Of a DNA stretch of 64,000 nt, positions 27,565 to 37,250 are shown in pieces. The notes under the pieces are model-generated. The model was not told the origin of the DNA. It saw only the letters and a program-made list of their open reading frames with translations, and did not search any database. This DNA is from Otis tarda (taxonomy: Eukaryota; Chordata; Aves; Otidiformes; Otididae): contig CM048552.1 in NCBI GenBank assembly GCA_026413225.1, positions 50,111,001 to 50,175,000 of the forward strand, given 5' to 3'. The translations under genes were made by a program, and so were the position numbers. How positions within the stretch are numbered: the first letter of the stretch is position 1; each line of letters starts with the position of its first letter.

Positions 27565-28902
27565 TTCCAGGCTGAAGGACAGACGCTTAGAGGGAATTGT
27601 AAATTTTGGCATGCGAGAGGTTATGGAGGATCCTTTTCCCAAACTGCCCTGTCGAAGCAGGTTTGGCATGCTGTCATCTTGTAGTCCACAGGCTGGAAAG
27701 TAAAGGATGCAATGCCAGTGCTGCAGTGCTGAAGGGTGGACTTGGGCTACTGTCTGAGTTTAGATCCAGCTGATGTAAGCAGGTCCAGCAGCAAGCAAAA
27801 GCAACACTTCGTATTGTAAGTGACTGTCAGGATTAGTGGAAGGGTATTCTTAAATTCTGGAAACTGTATATAATTAGGGCTTGTTCCTTCATATGTAATA
27901 GCCTTTAGTATCTTCGTATCTTTCTCTTAAAGTTAACAAATATTCCTATCTATCTGCTAAAGCAGCATATATCAGTAATCTGACTCAATCCCCAAGTGGT
28001 GTCTTTGTGTCAGATTTTGAAATCCTGGCTGTGACCAGATTAACAACCACAACCAAAAGCCAGAGTTATAAATAAAAATGAGTGTGTTTACACACATCTG
28101 CAGTGGGATTGCACAAAATTAGCAGCATTTTGCAAAATCAGAGAAAAGAATGGTGGAAATAAATTGTACCTGATCCACCCAGAACCTATTCTAATCTGAG
28201 ATTTTATCCATATGATTTTATCCATATGTGACAATACTAGGACAGCTTTTGCATCAGGTCTGTAACTAAAGATCATTTATAAATCCATTAAATTTATATG
28301 TTTGTTAGAGGCAAATAAGAACTGAATAAGGGGAGGTTGCCAGAGATGAGAAAATATTAAGGATTTAGGCAGACCTTCACTCTGCAAATGACTGTGCTGA
28401 TGGAAGCCAGTACTATGGTGTTTTTGTGCTGAGAGCTCTTAATGACAGCTGATGGGTCTTTAATGAAAAGGTAAACTAAGAAACACTCAAGGCATCTGTG
28501 AAAGGGATGCGCGCTGCTCACTCAGCCTCAGTCCACAACAAGACACTAACAGGGACATACCCAGACTCTTGGGGGGTCAGCCATAGTTTCCTTTACCACT
28601 TCCTCACCCGTACCCTGTTGTTTAACACCAGAACCCTCTGATTCAATGTGTCATGCCTTCAGATCCACCAGCAGAAAAATCTGCATGAGCTCTCCTACAG
28701 CTATCTCATGTGAATCGGTTGGGCTGGTTTAGACAGCTTAAATAGCAATCATGCTGACTCAACAGATTTTGTCTGAAATGGTTTAGTAAGCCCTCGGATG
28801 AGTATCTCCTCTGCAGGTGTAAAGGTGCAAAGGGGAAAAACGAGGAGGAGTTTAGGACAGGTTCTTGATAATTTTCCTTTTCTACTGGCACGGTTAGATG
28901 TG

Positions 28903-28960
28903 TGTCATAGTTTAGCATCACTCAGGACCAAGCTACGCAGTCTCTTGCTCACTCCCCCCA
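28903..28960 (-). mobile_element. Truncated end of a related LTR
   Basis: These 58 bases align without gaps to the first 58 bases of the solo LTR at 30472, at about 80% identity, including the shared blocks TCAGGACCA and CTCACTCCCCCCA. Similarity stops after the C run. It is an older fragment of the same or a sister LTR family, same orientation, without the other end. Confidence 0.65.
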
Positions 28961-30112
28961 TTGTCTAGTACTAAGGAGCTGACTTGATATGAAAGTTTCT
29001 GGTTTGTATTTGTGCTCATCCAGGGAGGGGCCACATCATACAGCATTCACCCTTTTCTCATTTGTCCAAAATCCCTCTTGCTTCACACCTCACTCTAGAT
29101 CTTCTGTCCCTTCACTGCATTATTATTATCACTGACTGAAGACACAGCCCAAGAGCTCAGGACACTTTGAAAAGCATTAAGTCACACCAGGCACCCCGCT
29201 TCCTGTCTGGTGTTACATAAGAATGAAACACTGGAAGGAGCCACCTGGATCATAAATTTCTGCAGGTTTCCATGTCATATACCCCCACCATAAAGTCATG
29301 GAGTTCCAGTCTACTAGTATTGCCGCTCCCTGTACTCACTGCTAAAAATTTTTTTGAAGGATCACGTTCTGATAGTCAAAACGCAACCCCAAATTTCTAG
29401 CCCTGGCTAGTTGGAGCCAGAGTCTGTTGGTTATAATGTGTTGGTCCCAGAAAGGGAAGCATTAACCAGCATCTAGAGCACTCCACCAAGTCAGAGGTGC
29501 CAAGATATTGTGTTTAGCTCCAGCGTTTCATCAGACAGAAGTGTCTCCCTGGGCAGGTGGCTCAGATGCATCAGTGGGACTTCAGCAAAGCAACATTTTC
29601 CCTGGAGCTGGAGTCCCCTATGGACATATTGCTGGTGGCTACAGCTGACACCACCTCACACAGTTCCCAAAAGAGTTACAACAGCATAGTACTCACTGGC
29701 TGTATCAGTGTTCTCTCCAGATTTATCTACACTCTGCTGTCCCTTATCTAAAAAGATACTGTTCCCTTCTCCTCGTCTGCCTCACATCCTTTCTCATCCT
29801 CCATGGTTCAACCTCTTTCCTTCAGTAATCCTCAGCATCAGCCTCACAGTCTTTCTGCATTCCCTCTTGTCACACCCACAAAGCTTTTCTTTTGCCCAAG
29901 CTCTGGTACCTTTTATCCCAACTGAGGCTTTTTACTTTCACAGACAGGCAGCACCAGAAAAATGAAACAATATTCATACATACAGAAGATGGAGGGACCT
30001 ACCATGGTTTTGAGACACCTCTGTGCCTTCCTTATTCTGCATTGCCATGGATGTTGGCAAGATATGCTAAAACCATTCCCAAGTGATCGTGGGCAAAGCT
30101 CTCTGTCTAGAA

Positions 30113-30272
30113 GTCATAGAATCACAGAACGGTTTGGGTTGGAAGGGACCTTAAAGATCATCCAGTTCCAATTCCCCTGCCATGGACAGGGACACCTTCC
30201 ACCAAACCAGGTCACTCAAAGCCCCATCCAACCTGGCCTTGAACACTTCCAGGGATGGGACATCCACAATTT
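30113..30272 (-). mobile_element. CR1 LINE 3' fragment
   Basis: The sequence starts with ATAGAATCACAGAACGGTTT and GGGTTGGAAGGGACCTTAAA and continues through the block CCCCATCCAACCTGGCCTTG, all diagnostic of the CR1 3' end in reverse complement. Similarity is lost after the word GGGACATCCACAA. It lies about 200 bp before the solo LTR, in the same orientation. Confidence 0.9.
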
Positions 30273-30471
30273 CTCACAATCTTCTCAAAACCTGGCATAC
30301 AACCTTACGTGCCAGCTACTCTTCGTGCACATCCAAATGGCAGATGCAAACACACCAGCAAATACAGGTGTGTTTCAGACATGTTACCACGCTTTGGCCA
30401 GTACCATCCAGTTGCATCATTCTGCTTCAATGTGGTACAAGTCAGACAGTACTACTCATGAACCATACCAG

Positions 30472-31612
30472 TGTCGTAGTTCAGCCCTGATCAGGACCAG
30501 ACTACACAGTCTCTCACTCACTCCCCCCACCTTCCGAGAGAACAGGGAGAGAAAATATAAGAAAAAACGGCTCGAGGTTTGAGATAAGGACAGGGAGAAA
30601 TCCTTAAAGTTACCGTCACGGGCAAAACAGACTCCACTTGGGGAAAACTATTCATTTATTACTACAGACAGCAGGATAATGAGACAGAGAACAAGATAAC
30701 CTCCCTCCACCCCTCCCTCTTCCCAAACTTAACATTATCTCTACTACCTTCCCCTCCCGAGTGGCACAGGGGGGAAGAGGGAATGGGGGCCGCGGTCAGT
30801 TCGTCATACGTTGTTTCACGCCGCTGCTTCATGGTCGGGGGAAGAACTCCTCACATTCCTCCCCTGCTCCATTGTGGGGTCCCACCCATGGGCCACAGTC
30901 CTTCGTGGAACTGCTCCGGCGTGGCTCATCTCTTCCACGGAGTACAGTCTCTCCAGAACGGCTGTCCCAGCGGGCCCTCCACGGGCCACAGCCGCCTTCA
31001 GGCATCCACCTCCCCCGGTACGGGGTCCTTCACGGGCTCCAAGTGGATCTCTGCTCCTCCGTGGACGTCCATGGGCTGCAGGGGGACAACCTGCTCCACC
31101 ATGGTAGTCACCACAGGCTGCAGGGGAATCTTGGCCAGGAGCCGCATTACTCCTCCCCCTCCTTTCTGAACTGACCTTGGCGTCTGCAGCCGTTCCTCAC
31201 AACAGGGTGGTAGATGTCTCTCAGAATCTTTTTTACATCTTATTCACTTCTCATCTCCTCTCCACTTCTTGCAGCCAGGCCGGACCGAGTCAGGCCCAGT
31301 CGGCCGCCTGGCGAGAGGCCAGAGGGTGAGGCCTGCAAGGCTCATGAGGCCTGCGCCTCCCCCTCTGCGCCTCTGCCCCCGCTCAGCTTCTTCACATCTT
31401 CTCTTCTCTCTTTTTTTTTCTGTTTTCCCCTTCTTAAATACGTTATCGCAGAGGCGTTATCATGAAATATTCTGCTACCAATCGGCTCGGCCTTGGCCAG
31501 CAGCAGGTCCGCCCTAGGCCTGGCCGAGTACACTGAACAAAGGGGAGCGACTTCCAGCAGTTTCCTACAGAAGCTACCACCTTAGGCCCCCCTCACTAAC
31601 AAAACCATGACA
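30472..31612 (-). mobile_element. Solo LTR of an avian endogenous retrovirus (ERVL-like), with target-site duplication
   Basis: The element is 1,141 bp, begins TG and ends CA, and is flanked by a perfect 5-bp direct repeat ACCAG (30467-30471 and 31613-31617). A 5-bp duplication is typical of the ERVL group. Read on the minus strand it starts TGTCATGGTTTTG and ends TGAACTACGACA, termini I recognise from a common avian LTR family. A TATA-like TATTTAAG lies at 31440-31433 and an AATAAA polyadenylation signal at 30660-30655, in the order expected for U3-R-U5. The middle is GC-rich with repeated CCACGGGC-type words. No gag, pol or env sequence lies on either side, so this is a solo LTR left by recombination. 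Open frames inside it are chance. Confidence 0.88.
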
Positions 31613-32361
31613 ACCAGGTGTGAAGGAAAAAAAAAAAAAGAGATTAATATTGTTCAACTCTCATTCCTTGTAGTTAATTGTGGAGACACTTTTTTTTTTT
31701 TTCTGGATGCCATGTGTCGTAGTTCAGCCACAACACCATGGTACAAGCTTTTATAATAAACAAAATAATTTAAAAACCCACATCCTAGGTAAAACATAGC
31801 TGTTGATGCTTATCAGCTCTTCAAGTTAAGATACGCTGAGGATAAAAAAACCATTATTTTTACTTATGATGTTACCTGTATGGCATGTGTGCCTTCCTGT
31901 AATTCTGTCATTTTATTTCCCATGCACATAATGCCTTTACTGGTGTGGATTCCCAGAGCTTCCTTGAAAGGTCAGTAATTTCACTTCTCTTGTAAACAGA
32001 GGAGACAAACATGGGGGTCAGAGAAGAACCTGCCCAATGTTACATTAGAAACCTTGTGGCACAGATCATCTAGAGACCAGGTTTCCTGTTTGTGTTTCTG
32101 ATACAAAATCAGCCTTCACAGTGTCGCTTTAATTTAGATGATGAACGTTTTTCAGTGTAGAGAAGAGCAAACTATATTTTTCCTTTGTGTATATTCCTCA
32201 CTTCCTTCTCTGTAACATTGCTACTGTATTTCAAAATGTCACATTTGAAAAGCAAGGAAACATAATGTGATTGAAAAAAAAATGTGGTTTAGGTATATAA
32301 CCATGTTTTCCCGATTTCTTATCCAAAATTTTAAAGCATTTATAATGGAGATAGCATGAAA

Positions 32362-32424
32362 ACCTTCTTTCTTCCTTTGTTTCTTCTTCCCTCCCTTCTT
32401 TCCCTCTTTCCCTCTCCCTCCCAC
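32362..32424 (+). repeat. Pyrimidine-rich (CTTC)n tract
   Basis: About 60 bases of CCTTCTTTC-type units, nearly all C and T. Confidence 0.85.
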
Positions 32425-33585
32425 AATACAGAAAGCATCAGTACCTGTGAATATTTTAATATGTGACTAGTACATTCATTAATTCAGGTCAATGTCCTCT
32501 ACCTTCAATTGCATTATTTACAGACCTTTCACAGTTAATTGCTCATTTTTTGCAATAGCAACTGGAATTTCCTCTTGAGGGTCACAAAGGCGCCTGTTCT
32601 TGAATCTGCCATTTCCTCATTGTGAAGACCACCAAAAAAAAAATGCAGAAGGGTCAGTAACTTTTAGATTAAACGATGCACAGAAACAAGACTGAAAAGC
32701 AGAACCAAAATCCTAATCTGCAAACTCAGTTTCAGTATTCAAATACACTCTGTCAGGAAAGGAATCCTGCTCAGTATTTCCTTTTTATTTTGTCAACATT
32801 TAGTTACATTAGAAAATTGACTTAACTATGTAAAGAGAAAAGCCGTTATTTCAAGTATCACACAGAGGATAAAGTGCATGCTACGTACTATTACTTTGTA
32901 AAGGGAAGGTTATTTACCCTTTGAGAAAAAACATTTCAGAACCAAGCTAAGGTAACCACATGCATTTAATAAACAAATCAAATCAAACTTTAATTGAGTT
33001 TTGAGTTTCAAAACAGGGAAAATATCAAAGTTAACCTAAACAAATTAAGCATAAAAAATAAATCTAATTTACTGAGTAATATTTTGTCAGATTCTCTGTG
33101 GAGTCATAAACCCAGAGAAATTTAGCATGCAGATGAGAAATAAGGAGGAGGGAAACAGGCAGATGAACTGTAGTGGGAAAGAAATCGTAAGATAATTCAG
33201 GATGCATTCTGCCTAATACTGATGATGAAGATCTAAATGAGAGCTCTTTAAATCATACGTGTAGATCCAAGTCCTGGCGTCATTCACATTCTAACCTCAG
33301 ATCTCATATGCTCTGCTCAAATACATAAAGCTTGCTTCGGATAGCGAAGGAAGCTCAATTTGGTTCTCTGGCTTTTTTAATAAATTTTGGTCAGGGTGTC
33401 AGAGTTAGGCAGCAACACTTTGTAAAGTCTAACGTTAACACGCTGACTCCCTTGTTTACCCTTCCTTCAGTGCCTGAAAAATAAAACATAGTGCAACAAT
33501 AGGGTAAAAACACCAACTAAGGAACTGACAGCCAAGAAAATTCAGCCAGACGATTTGCCCTTGTCTGCTTTGTGTTTATAAATGT

Positions 33586-33638
33586 ATCACGGAATGGCTT
33601 GGATTAGAAGGGACCTTTGAAGATCATCTAGTTCCAAT
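33586..33638 (-). mobile_element. Short CR1 LINE 3' tail
   Basis: About 53 bases (TATCACGGAATGGCTTGGAT, then GAAGGGACCTTTGAAGATCA and TCTAGTTCCAAT) match the last part of CR1 in reverse complement. Nothing recognisable follows, so the copy is severely 5'-truncated. Confidence 0.75.
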
Positions 33639-34106
33639 GTGAACATGAGTACATGTTGGAATCAGTCCACTTATGAACTGATTGCACTCTTTTCTAGTCT
33701 GCTGCTGCACTCTGCAGCATTACAAAATAAACCTGTAGCTTCCTTTCTGTTTTCTTAACATCAGTAGAAAATCAGCACTGCTGGTATCCTGATGGGTATC
33801 TCTGGAAGAATAGGTTGAAGATAGGAGCTCCTACTTCAGGGGCTGTGAAAGGAATTGAGAATACTTTGCTACTTCAAAAATTGGGCCACTCACGAGCAAA
33901 AAAAAACTTCATGCACTAATTCTCAGGGCAAAGCTTCTTCAGCGGCTCTCGGAAGTCTACACAAAATTAAACATGGCAAGATGAGGCTCTAGTCTGAGCT
34001 ACTGCTTCCCTGGGAAGCAGGAGGAAAGAACAGAAAAGTGGTGTAGGCTGGGAAGAGTCTGCAGAACTGGGCTCTGATGTCTGTCCCTGGGACAGGTGGG
34101 GTACAG

Positions 34107-34147
34107 CCTTCTATCCTGCCCTGTCTTGCCCTGTCCTATCCTGTTCC
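34107..34147 (+). repeat. Short CCTGTC-type minisatellite
   Basis: Consecutive imperfect units CTATCCTGC, CCTGTCTTG, CCCTGTC, CTATCCTGTTC. Confidence 0.7.
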
Positions 34148-36226
34148 GCCATGGTGGTACCTGCTACCTCGCTCAACTACACTGTTTTCTTGTGACAGCA
34201 GCTGTATGCAGTCCAGCCTTCCCAGGTCCTAGAATAAGCAAAATTTGAAGCAGAACACTGCTATTTTGGCTGTCAGAGGAGTCTGCAGCCTTAGGAGCCA
34301 TCACTGTTCTCTAAGACCAGAATAAGCCTGGCCTCACCCATTTAAGCAAATCGTTCATTTGGTGAAGTACATAACAGGCGGCTAATTTTAGACATACGCC
34401 TGAGAAAAAGGGTGTTTGAGGAGTCCTGAAAGTTTAAATGCAGAGCTCAGTGATTTTGCAAAAGGAAGGATGTCCACAGACGGAGACCTACACACACGCG
34501 GGGTGTGTTCTGTGGCCAGGAGTGAAGATGTCTTGCAGACAGAAGGTTGGTGTGCTCTCCTGCTTAGCCTCATCGGTTGTGAGCAAGACGCAGATCACAG
34601 AGAGCTTTCCATTTGCACTGAAAAGCATCTTGAAGGCAAGGTAGCGTATACTGCACTCCGCTGTGACACGTTCAGCCTCCTTTGCAAAGCTGTATAAACT
34701 GTATTTCTGTACACAGTCTATTTTGGTGATACCGGCACGAGGATTCACTTTGCTTACGTGTTGACTAGAAGTTCAGTCCCGTGAAGGGAGCCGCAGGCAG
34801 TGTTTGTTAGTGGGCAAAGCATCCCTCTGTATCTGGTGAGAAGACAACTTGTGCAATTATTCTTTCCCACATCCTCTGCTATATTTTGCAGGTTTTGAAC
34901 GCAGTTTGGAGTCGCTGTGCAAGAGATAAGCACATGAGTTGTGCACAGCTCCGAATTTCATGGTAATATTTGTCCTAGATGCTGATTGCTGCAAGATGGT
35001 CAAATATTTTTGCTGACCAGAGCAACATCCATTCTGTCACAATAACTTCTGCTGGGTAGAGTAAGGGAGAAAGAGAATAAAAATTCGCTAACTACGTTGC
35101 ACTTGGAAATGTTGTGCTTGGCTCATTTATACAGAGGTCACTTTTGTTGCAGCTTTTACCGTTCCACTTACTCCCGCCTGTAAAGCTACTTTAAGATAAA
35201 AGCAGCGTAAATGGGGGGTCAGCTGGCCTCTCGGTTTTAAACATCGCATCCTTTTCTCAGTAAGAGCGGCAACGGGCCCCGTGCCCATCCTCACCCACAG
35301 TTTCCAGAGCCACCCAAGAGAGATCGCTAAAACGCGTCTCTGCCACCTTTCATAAATCCGCTTTCCATTTAAAATTCAGCAAAATCGTCATTTACCGGTA
35401 GCTGAGCAGACAGCCTCTACCTCTCATTTCGTTGAGCCCGTACCAGCAACGGCACCAAGGGAATCGGTTGCGCCGTTCCCGTCCCCGTCCACCTCGCAGC
35501 AGCACAGCTGGGGAGGGCAGGGCTTTTTTTTTTTTTTTTTTTTGTCTGCCCCGCTGAACCCGGAGCCTTTGTTCTACCTCAGGCGAGACCATGAGATCCC
35601 TAAACTAGAGATTCGACACCTCAGCCTTCCCGCTCACGGTGGCGGCGACCCACTGGGCTACCGGGGTGCCGTTTAGCGGGACGGTTAGCCTGGGCATTTT
35701 AAGGGGCGGAAGGCGGGTTTCCAGGCTTGCGGGGTGCAGAGGCGGGGGTCGCCAGTGCCCAGCACCGCTCTGCCCTTCGGGGAGGTCAGGGAGCGAAGCA
35801 AAACAGGGGCGGGGAGGGGGCCGGGGACCACCCTGCCCCGGAGAGGTCCCCGTGAGGGACTGGGCGAGGCGGGTCTCGCCCCCCTCCACGGGGAAGGGGC
35901 CGCCCCCCCCCCCGCAGCCCGGCGGCCGAGGTCGCCTCCCGCGCCTCCGCCGCTGCCGCCGCCGCCGCCGACCCCCGTTCGCGGCGAGGCGGGCCGGCGG
36001 GGCCGGGGGGCGGAGGAGGGGGAGCGGCGGCGCACGGCGGCGAGGTGGCTCGGCAGCCCTCCCGGAGGAGCCCAGCCCACCTCCGCCGTACAGGCACCCC
36101 CCCCCCCCCCACCTCCTCCTCCCCGCCCCGAAAGAGGAACTCCCCGCCCGCCCGCGCGCAGCCCGGCCGCGGCAGTGGGAGAAGCAGCCGCGGCAGCGGG
36201 AGCAGCCCCGGCCCCCTCCGCCCAGC

Positions 36227-36262
36227 ATGGCGCAGCGGCGCCCACCGCCCGCCGCCGCCTGA
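36227..36262 (+). promoter_or_regulatory. Upstream ORF in the PLXNC1 leader
   Basis: An ATG at 36227 opens an 11-codon frame (MAQRRPPPAAA) that stops at 36260-36262, 34 nt before the PLXNC1 start and out of frame with it. Its context, with A at -3 and G at +4, is close to the Kozak optimum and better than that of the main ATG (C at -3). If the transcript starts upstream of it, it could reduce translation of the receptor. Its use is inferred, not shown. Confidence 0.55.
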
Positions 36263-36296
36263 AGCGCCCCGCGGCGCCGAGCCCAGCCCCGCGCCC

Positions 36297-37250
36297 ATGG
36301 CGGCGCCGCCGCCGCCCGCCCTCAGCTGGGCGCTGCCCCTGCTGGCGGCGCTGGCGGGCGCCGGCGGCCCTCAGAGCTTCGAGCTGCCGGGGGCCCCCAT
36401 CGACAACATCGAGGTGAGCGGCGGCGGCGTGCTGGTGGCGGGCGGCAGCTGCCTCTACGAGCTGCAGCCCGAGCTGCGGCCCCGCCGCCGGGTGGTGCCG
36501 GCGGCGGCGGGGCAGGATTGCGGGGAGCCCCCCGGTATGCGCAGCAACCTGCTGCTGCCCTACGAAGAGGCCAGAGGGAAAAGCGTGCTGCTGGCTGGCT
36601 GGACCCAAACGGGCGGCACCTGCCAGGTGTGGGAGCAGCCTGCCTACCGGCAGCGCTTGAACCTCAGCGAGGTGGTCAGCTGCCTGCCCGACGGCTCCAC
36701 CGCGGGTGTCGTCTTCCAGCTGGCCAAAACCTGGTACCTGGCTGTGGCGGCCACTTACTCAGCCGGCCGCTACGGCAACCACCTGGACTGCGAGCCCTCC
36801 GAATCGGACGAGGCGACTGTCATCACCTTGCGCAGCATGGACGACCTGGTATCCAAGGAGGAGCTGGGCATCATCAAGCGCAAGGAGGAGCCTTTGCACT
36901 TCGTTGACGGGCTCCAGTGGGGGGACCATCTCTTCTTCCCCTACTACAGGTTGAAGGCCAGGTTGGGCAACGACACGGAGCCACCCAGCATGGCTGTCCT
37001 GCGCCAGCTGCGCACCTCGGAAGTTGGACTGACTTTGCAGGGGCACGTGTACTTGGACTGCGGGTGCAGGAGCCTCATCGTTTCCTCCAGCCTCGTCCGC
37101 CAGCGCGAGCAGGGCTGGTGGGTGGGTGTTTTCCGCCACAGCCATGGCACCAAAGCCTGGAACGCTACTGCCGTCTGCATCTTTGGGATGGAGGAGGTGA
37201 AGGAGCAAGCCTGTGCATCCACGCACTTTGTCAGCAATGAGAAGAGCTGT
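36297..37250 (+). CDS. PLXNC1: PLXNC1 exon 1: signal peptide and most of the sema domain
   Basis: This exon encodes residues 1-318 and ends in phase 0 before the donor GTAAGT at 37251. The start is the ATG at 36297: the next residues form a typical signal peptide (proline/alanine-rich n-region, then ALSWALPLLAALAGAGG) with cleavage likely near residues 20-24. The open frame extends upstream to 36045 but has no ATG there, and the upstream part is low-complexity Pro/Arg from the CpG island, so I do not count it as coding. Sema-domain landmarks are LLLPYEE, GWTQTGGTC, STAGVV, WYLAVAATY, LHFVDGLQW and FFPYY. N-glycosylation sequons are seen as NLS, NDT and NAT. The main ATG has a C at -3 and a G at +4, a middling Kozak context. 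The 3' extension into the intron stops at 37334. Confidence 0.95.

Larger units (their letters stand above)
14923..30112. other. Non-coding DNA upstream of PLXNC1, middle part
   Basis: No supported gene. It contains the possible CR1 tail at 22.5 kb, the truncated LTR end at 28.9 kb, the microsatellites and motif clusters listed separately, and otherwise unassigned sequence. An AP-1 core TGAGTCA occurs at about 18,002-18,008. GC-richer patches at 15,400-15,700, 16,780-17,100 and 18,320-18,670 have open frames on both strands but no family resemblance. Confidence 0.6.
31618..35429. other. Non-coding DNA between the solo LTR and the PLXNC1 promoter
   Basis: AT-rich and without a supported gene. 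It contains a CR1 tail at 33.6 kb, pyrimidine-rich tracts, and at 31715-31729 a 15-base perfect match (TGTCGTAGTTCAGCC) to the LTR terminus. The last few hundred bases before 35,430 become gradually richer in CpG. Confidence 0.6.
35430..37250 (+). promoter_or_regulatory. PLXNC1: CpG-island promoter and 5' leader of PLXNC1
   Basis: Base composition changes sharply from AT-rich DNA to very GC- and CpG-rich DNA here, and the island ends within exon 1. A GC box (GGGGCGGGG, 35806-35814) and several similar GGGCGG-type stretches lie upstream of the start codon. No TATA box is seen. The transcription start is not determinable; it is likely between about 35,800 and 36,220. The leader also holds homopolymer C runs (near 35,902 and 36,097) and CCG repeats. 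A 22-nt T run lies at the upstream edge near 35,523-35,543. Confidence 0.8.

Noticed and set aside
29962..31174. Overlapping + strand open frames of 98-206 codons
   Set aside because: They lie across a CR1 fragment and the solo LTR and follow repeat sequence; no family resemblance.
1..35429. Exons of CRADD, the upstream neighbour expected from mammalian gene order
   Set aside because: I looked for death-domain and CARD-like segments among the open frames and found none; the neighbour is probably further left.
36045..36296. In-frame 84-codon N-terminal extension of PLXNC1 exon 1
   Set aside because: It has no ATG (the frame opens at a GTG), is proline/arginine-rich, and would place the clear signal peptide in the interior of the protein.
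35605..36608. Long open frames of 170-307 codons on the minus strand and in other + frames of the CpG island
   Set aside because: Very GC-rich DNA has few stop codons; the translations are low-complexity Pro/Arg/Gly/Ala and overlap the PLXNC1 promoter and exon 1 in several frames at once.
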